From assembly GCA_039881145.1 (NCBI GenBank), contig JAYKKI010000023.1, positions 3,882,501 to 3,946,500 of the forward strand: a stretch of 64,000 nucleotides of DNA. Direction: 5' to 3'. Below, piece after piece: positions 59,385 through 64,000 of this stretch. Numbering within the stretch: the stretch's first letter is position 1; every line of letters starts with the position of its first letter. The notes beneath the pieces are model-generated. The model did not search any database. It saw nothing but the letters and a program-made list of their open reading frames with translations, and was not told the DNA's origin. The stretch comes from Druceiella hillmani (Eukaryota > Arthropoda > Insecta > Lepidoptera > Hepialidae). The translations under genes were made by a program, and so were the position numbers.

Positions 59385-59595
59385 CATCGAGACTTGGTTG
59401 AGAATGGAACGATCTTTGAGTTATTCAGAACGTTCGCCAAGTACGTCTTCGAAAAGATGGAGATACTAAATGACTCATTGCGAAGAGACAGTCTCTAACC
59501 CAGTTTGGTGGAAGCGCTCGATGGAAGTACCCTCTTTTGTATAAGGGGGATGATACGGGTCCCAGGAGGGACCCTGAGACAACACGATTGGAATG
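59385..59595 (+). repeat. Dispersed repeat shared with 35970-36200
   Basis: This is the longer copy of the pair. It keeps the segment 'ttattcagaacgttcgccaa' ... 'gaaaagatggagatac' missing from the other, then 'atgactcattgcgaagagac' and 'gggaccctgagacaaca'. Small plus frames (59316-59498, 59505-59723) cross it and may be LINE protein remnants. Confidence 0.8.
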
Positions 59596-59989
59596 GCGAG
59601 AATATTTATCGCCCTGATTTCCTTTTATTCAAGCAGGATCCAGTCTCTGTACTTTCACTGCATATTTCACTGTACTTTACATGGCGCATCTCGGATATTT
59701 CAAGTTTTGAAATTTCCAAGTGAGACTTTCCTTATTCTTATAAAAACTGAATTTGCAAGGGTTGACTTTCACTGAATATACTTTATTTGACATTATATTA
59801 AGTGAAAATTAGTGAAACAAACAACTTTAATCAAATAGCGATCGCAACTACCGACATCAGAATGAGTATATTTAAAAAAATATTGGGCTGTCATGGAAGG
59901 CCTGGCGGATGTGAAACATATAATTTTTTTTATATTTTCGTACTGAAATATTTTTAGGACCTTGTACGTGCGATAACGCAATTTGTAAA
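59596..59989. other. Unassigned
   Basis: No gene or array recognised. Confidence 0.5.
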
Positions 59990-60150
59990 CAACGAGTAAA
60001 GTTGCAAGCGATAGTAAATAAGAAACAATGCTGATACACTAACACATACGTAAAGTAGCGTGTGTAGTGTAGTAGAGAGAAAAGCGTTAAGTCGGAAAGA
60101 GGTGACGGATGCGAAGCTGGCCGAAGGGCACGTCGCGACGTGCCGTTAAC
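59990..60150 (+). repeat. Dispersed repeat shared with 44150-44335
   Basis: 'aaataagaaacaatg', 'tagtagagagaaaagcgtta' and 'ctggccgaagggcacgtcgc' match the copy at 44.2 kb. Confidence 0.8.
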
Positions 60151-60194
60151 TTAGTATTAGAATAAAAACTGGAAAGTACTAGTAATTTTTATAG

Positions 60195-60300
60195 ATATAT
60201 GCAACTAATGCAAAGTTTCAAATTCCTAGCTCAACTAAAAATATCCAAATAATATAATTATATATGAAACAAAACGTCCCCATAAACCTTTCTCTTGTTT
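60195..60300 (+). repeat. Fragment shared with about 5155-5235
   Basis: 'gcaaagtttcaaattcctag' then 'ctcaactaaaaatatccaaa' parallels 'gcaaagtttcaattttagct' then 'caaccagaaatatctaaa'. Confidence 0.55.
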
Positions 60301-60554
60301 CAACCTTATTCTCAATACATGGCAAATGCAATTTTCACAAAGTATGTCCGCTTGAACGTAGAATCAATAACATATATTTTAGATACCTTTAATATGTTTG
60401 CCGTATGTCAAGATTTTCAGCAAAATCAATTTAAGCAATACATGCACTCTGGCGTAATGTATGCATATTTTAACAAAACTTGCTCATCAGGATCCAGCTG
60501 TTCTAATGACCCATAAAATCGGGTAACAATGCTAGTATGTGTAATATAGTTCCC

Positions 60555-60740
60555 CCCCACCCACCGCGCTACAAACCGCAATACCACACACGTTGTTCCA
60601 TAAATCATTCGCCGCCGCGACGCGAGCGCGTCAGTCGCGCGCGCCGCCACAAACGCGTCAGACGCACGCGTCGCGCTCCGTACATTTATTTATTAACGCC
60701 GACAACGCGTCACCGCCGCTACCCGTTCACCGGATACCCT
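60555..60740. promoter_or_regulatory. CpG-rich island with three ACGCGT sites
   Basis: 'cgccgccgcgacgcgagcgc' begins about 150 bp of very CpG-rich DNA. ACGCGT occurs near 60653, 60667 and 60705, each followed by C. Two open frames on opposite strands (60537-60767, 60426-60650) reflect the base composition only. A promoter is possible, but nothing fixes a start or strand. Confidence 0.3.
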
Positions 60741-60786
60741 TGCACTTATACGGATGTCTATAAATGAAATTTAGCGAACGTGCAAC

Positions 60787-61840
60787 CGCTAAGTTTAAAT
60801 TACGTCGGAGACATATTCTTTTCGAGTGGTTCAAAATTTCCTTGTTCAAACTGACAATAAAATTATAAGATTTAAAGTAAATTATACGCCTTTCAACAAT
60901 GGCAGAAAGGCTGACCTTTTCAAAAAAAGCCAAGATCTCGTGACATGACATGATAAATATAATAAAATTGTTGGAACTATACGCAACATAATTCATGGCG
61001 ATATCCTTAAAAACGAATCCTTTTAAAAGTAACAAACTTTACGACTCATTAAGTGAAGAAAGTATATTTCTTGACCTTTCATTTTTAAAAATTTCCTTGT
61101 TCAAAGTAACAATGAAATTTGAATATTTAACGTCAACCTTTCAACAACAGCAGAGAATGACTTCCCAAAAAAGCTACACTCTCTTGTGACACAATAAATA
61201 TATAAATAAATATAACAAAATTATTGGAAATATATGAAAAATAATTTATGACAATATCCTTTAAGGCAAAGGGTTTTATGATTTTAGATCTTACAATCCA
61301 TTCAATGAGGAAAAGGTAATTCTTGACCTGGTGAGGAAAAAGTAATTCTTGACGTGGTTCACAGTTTTCTTGTTCAAAGTAACAATGAAATTGCAAGATT
61401 TAAAGTAGATTATATACCTTTCAGCAATGACAGAGAGGCTGACTCTCCAAAAAAAGCTAATCCTTCGTGAGATAATGCAATAAATCAGTAAATATAATAA
61501 AATGTTGGAAATATACGAAAAATAATGCATGACAAAATCCTTTACATCAAATGCTTTTAAGAGTAACATGTTTTACAAATCATTCAATAACAAAAAAATA
61601 ACTCTTAATCTCTCATTTTTCCAGAATTTCCTTGTACAAATTAAATAAATTATATAAATAAATTATATGCCTTTCAACAATGACAGAGACTGAACTCCCC
61701 AAAAAACGCTGAAATATTGTGAGAATGACGCAATAAATAAATGAATATAGTAAAATTTATGAAAATGTATGAAAAATAATTTATGGCAAAATCCTTTAAG
61801 ACCAACATTTTTAAGAGTAACAGACGTTACAAAGCATTCA
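60787..61840. repeat. ~260-bp tandem array, 4 diverged copies
   Basis: 'atttccttgttcaaa' occurs at 60836, 61091, about 61365 (ttttcttg) and 61625. Each is followed by 'caatgaaatt', 'cctttcaacaatg' and 'caataaataa' motifs. Minus frames 60727-61035, 61133-61396 and 61291-61569 share a 'MLLLKxF..KD....YFSYIS' reading. Confidence 0.9.
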
Positions 61841-62078
61841 ATGGTTATAAGAAAAGTAATAAGGACATGTCTATCTATATATGTTATAAGGAAATTATAC
61901 TCAGATTAGATTAGGTAGGATAATAGAGGTAGTTCGCTCAGAATGAAACTACTTTCATTATCCTACTCCATCTAAATTGCTCTATAAGTTAAGTCAACTT
62001 ATTAAAGTTTTCATCAATCTGAAATATTACTTTGTGACAAGATCTATCTCCAAAATTTTAATAACATTTATTATATAC

Positions 62079-62497
62079 GAGGGGAGGTCCAAAAGCCCGC
62101 GGAACAAAAGGGTTGCAAGTGAAATAAAATAATGAAACTATTTCTCTTTTTCAACATATTCTCCCTCATGCTCAATACATTTATTAAATTTCACTTTCGT
62201 CCTTAAATTTTCTTCCTCTGAGCTCTTTTTTCGGGTTTGGAAACAAGTAAAAATCACCGGAAGCTAAGTCGAGGCTATGGGGTGGGTGAATCAATAATTC
62301 GAAGTCGAGTTTGTGAATAGCATCCTGTGCAACTTTTGCTTTTGTGAAAAGCAACACACCCTTAGCCTGTTTTCCATGTTTCTTTTCCCTGATTTTAGTT
62401 TAATAAATATGTTAGTGTAGTACTCTCTAGTGACAGTGGTACCTTTTTCTTTAGAATCGATAATTAAAATCCCTTCACAATCCCAAAAAAACAAATG
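62079..62497 (-). pseudogene. Mariner-family transposase remnant with 3' terminal repeat
   Basis: Read on the minus strand from 62497: 'FFWDCEGILIIDSKEKGTTV' then 'TREYYTN', then with a frame change 'GVLLFTKAKVAQDAIHKL', 'ELLIHPPHSLDLASGDFYLF' and 'PNPKKELRGRKF', and near 62155 'IEHEGEYVEKEK'. These are the WDxxGIL, PPxSPDLAPxDYxLFP and GDYVEK blocks of mariner DD34D transposases. The HxDNA block with the second catalytic Asp is deleted between GVLLF and TKAKV, while the third Asp of 'SGDFYLF' remains. 'tacgaggggaggtccaaaag' from 62083 resembles a mariner terminal repeat next to TA. The N-terminal DNA-binding half is gone. Confidence 0.85.
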
Positions 62498-64000
62498 CTC
62501 TCTCTCTAGTTACTATTCAGTGTGAGAAATATGAAGTATTTTAGTGGTCAATTACTTTTAATTTTAAATCTTCAATATTTTCAATTAAAATTCATATTTG
62601 CTAGCATCAATTTCGTTTCCCTCTGTAGTACTTTTATTCCCATGTTAGATTTCAGTTGTTGCACCCGCTGAACCTACCTTTTATTGACATATTTTCAGAT
62701 TTTTTTGGAATACATTTAATGAATATATATTTAATTGGACTATCTTCTTTTAATCATACTCCTTCATATAATGATCCATATGAGAAACACTCCTTTTTAA
62801 AATATACTCACCAAATTGTCCGGGCAAATATTAATTTTTGAATCACTTTTTCCCAAAAAATCTAACCATTAAATCACTTTTAACTTCAGCTGATGGAAAT
62901 GTATAATATTAAATGAATTATTTAATTAAATACTGGTAGGAAAAATCAACTTATTTTATACAATATTGCTTGTAATACTAATTACCAAAATAATAATCAC
63001 ATTGTTTATCATACGAATACGAAATACGAGTAAAAATATGAAAATTATTTTATTTAAAAAACATTTACTTGTGAAATGGTTTGCAGGATTCTTTATAACT
63101 TCCCCAAGTAAACACAAAACTTATGCTTCCATTGTGTTTGTAAGTTTATAAAATTAGTAAAACTAAAACTTCATATAACATAAATGTGAAAATACAATGA
63201 CAGGATAAAGTAATTTGTGAATAATATCTATGGTGAAAACTAAACGAATGTCCAATACATCCCTGGCTGCTAACGTAAAAGATATGGATAGTTGTCAACA
63301 ATTACTACCTCTTTCTATATTTATCACACAAAATGATGTCACCAATAATTAATTATATACGCAACAAATACTGCAAACGCTTGATAATAATGGCTATTCT
63401 ACTACAGAATGATCAACAGTCGCATAATATTAAACTATGTTACTTTGACCTTTGAGACATCACTACACCCGAACGCTCTCATATAAATAAAGAAAATTTA
63501 AATATTTCCATAATGTGGTCCTTTTTTCTGACTATTCTACATACAGACAGATAAAATGCAACCCTTTTCAGTATTACATTGGTGTAAACATTTTCATTTT
63601 ATTGAATTAGAACATTAAAACAACACACTTACTAATTAAATAACACGGAGTTGTTAAATATGGATGACACAGAAGGAATAAATAAGTAGAAATATGCGAA
63701 AAACCTGAATAGAAGACTTGTTTAACAAGATCCAGAATTCACTAAAAGAGACTTATCAACATGAATGAAAACCTGTATATCAAAGAAGAATGCTAATGAG
63801 ATGTATAGTCCGTATAAAACATAGCATGTTACTTTATAAATGTTGCCTGTAGACCAATTTGTAGAGACTTATCTAAATATCAAAAACCTATATACATTAT
63901 AAAAAATGAAAGTAAAAATAATTTTCCTGTACATTAAGGATATTTGTACATTAAATCTATCACTTAAAATTTTTATCCGCCCGCTCCAAAAGTAAAATGA
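62498..64000. other. Unassigned right end
   Basis: AT-rich with no recognisable gene, array or element. The plus frames 62656-62841 and 62966-63151 have no visible domain. Confidence 0.5.

Noticed and set aside
60426..60767. Opposing frames of 74 and 76 codons
   Set aside because: They reflect the CpG-rich composition only (Arg/His/Thr-rich).

Overview
The window is eukaryotic, AT-rich and almost gene-free. It is most likely from a moth or butterfly (Lepidoptera). The assignment rests on recognisable dispersed repeats: the 'accggccaagtgcgagtcgg' element (about 53.75-54.3 kb) with scattered fragments, jockey-like LINE 3' tails ('aagagattgct...' followed by aataaataaa runs), Helitron-like ends (CTAG termini; 'gcttcccgcgtctgtctgcc'), mariner remnants, and a LINE tail ending in (TGA)n. 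There are no operons, bacterial promoters or CRISPR arrays. I recognised no tRNA or rRNA gene.

The best coding candidate is a GC-rich minus-strand exon at 29964-30758. It encodes an unrecognised protein with an internal repeat whose two copies differ largely by synonymous changes, and its C-terminus looks frameshifted. A broken three-exon Myb/SANT-like gene fossil lies at 18646-19102. All other protein similarity comes from decayed mobile elements: LINE reverse transcriptase pieces (10.7-11.1 kb, 15.8-16.0 kb, 35.2-35.9 kb), two mariner transposases that have each lost a catalytic aspartate (14.2-14.8 kb, 62.1-62.5 kb), a piggyBac-like element (12.46-13.11 kb), Helitron-like pieces (2.3, 17.5-17.85 and 56.0-56.66 kb) and a MITE (5.7 kb).

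The dominant feature is the density of tandem arrays, about twenty in 64 kb, with units from 27 to about 300 bp. The largest is an 81-bp satellite of 21 units at 19481-21182. A nine-unit (729-bp) block within it has been duplicated. A 51-bp array at 33.9-34.4 kb has a trimeric higher-order pattern. Other arrays have units of 150 bp (1.3-2.1 kb), 37 bp (6.5 kb), 303 bp (22.2 kb), 109 bp (24.1 kb), 36 bp (27.2 kb), 183 bp (28.8 kb), 198 bp (31.1 kb), 113 bp (45 kb), 245 bp (46.9 kb), 53 bp (50.3 kb), 111 bp (51 kb), 78 bp (57 kb), about 270 bp (58 kb) and about 260 bp (60.8 kb).

Several short GC-rich islands (7.3, 37.8, 38.7, 40.1, 52.5-53.0 and 60.6 kb) stand out from the AT-rich background and are the likeliest places for promoters or first exons of genes whose other exons lie outside the window. 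A near-perfect 52-bp inverted repeat at 3939-4065 could form a long RNA hairpin. Much of the rest resembles intron or intergenic DNA with nothing I can identify.
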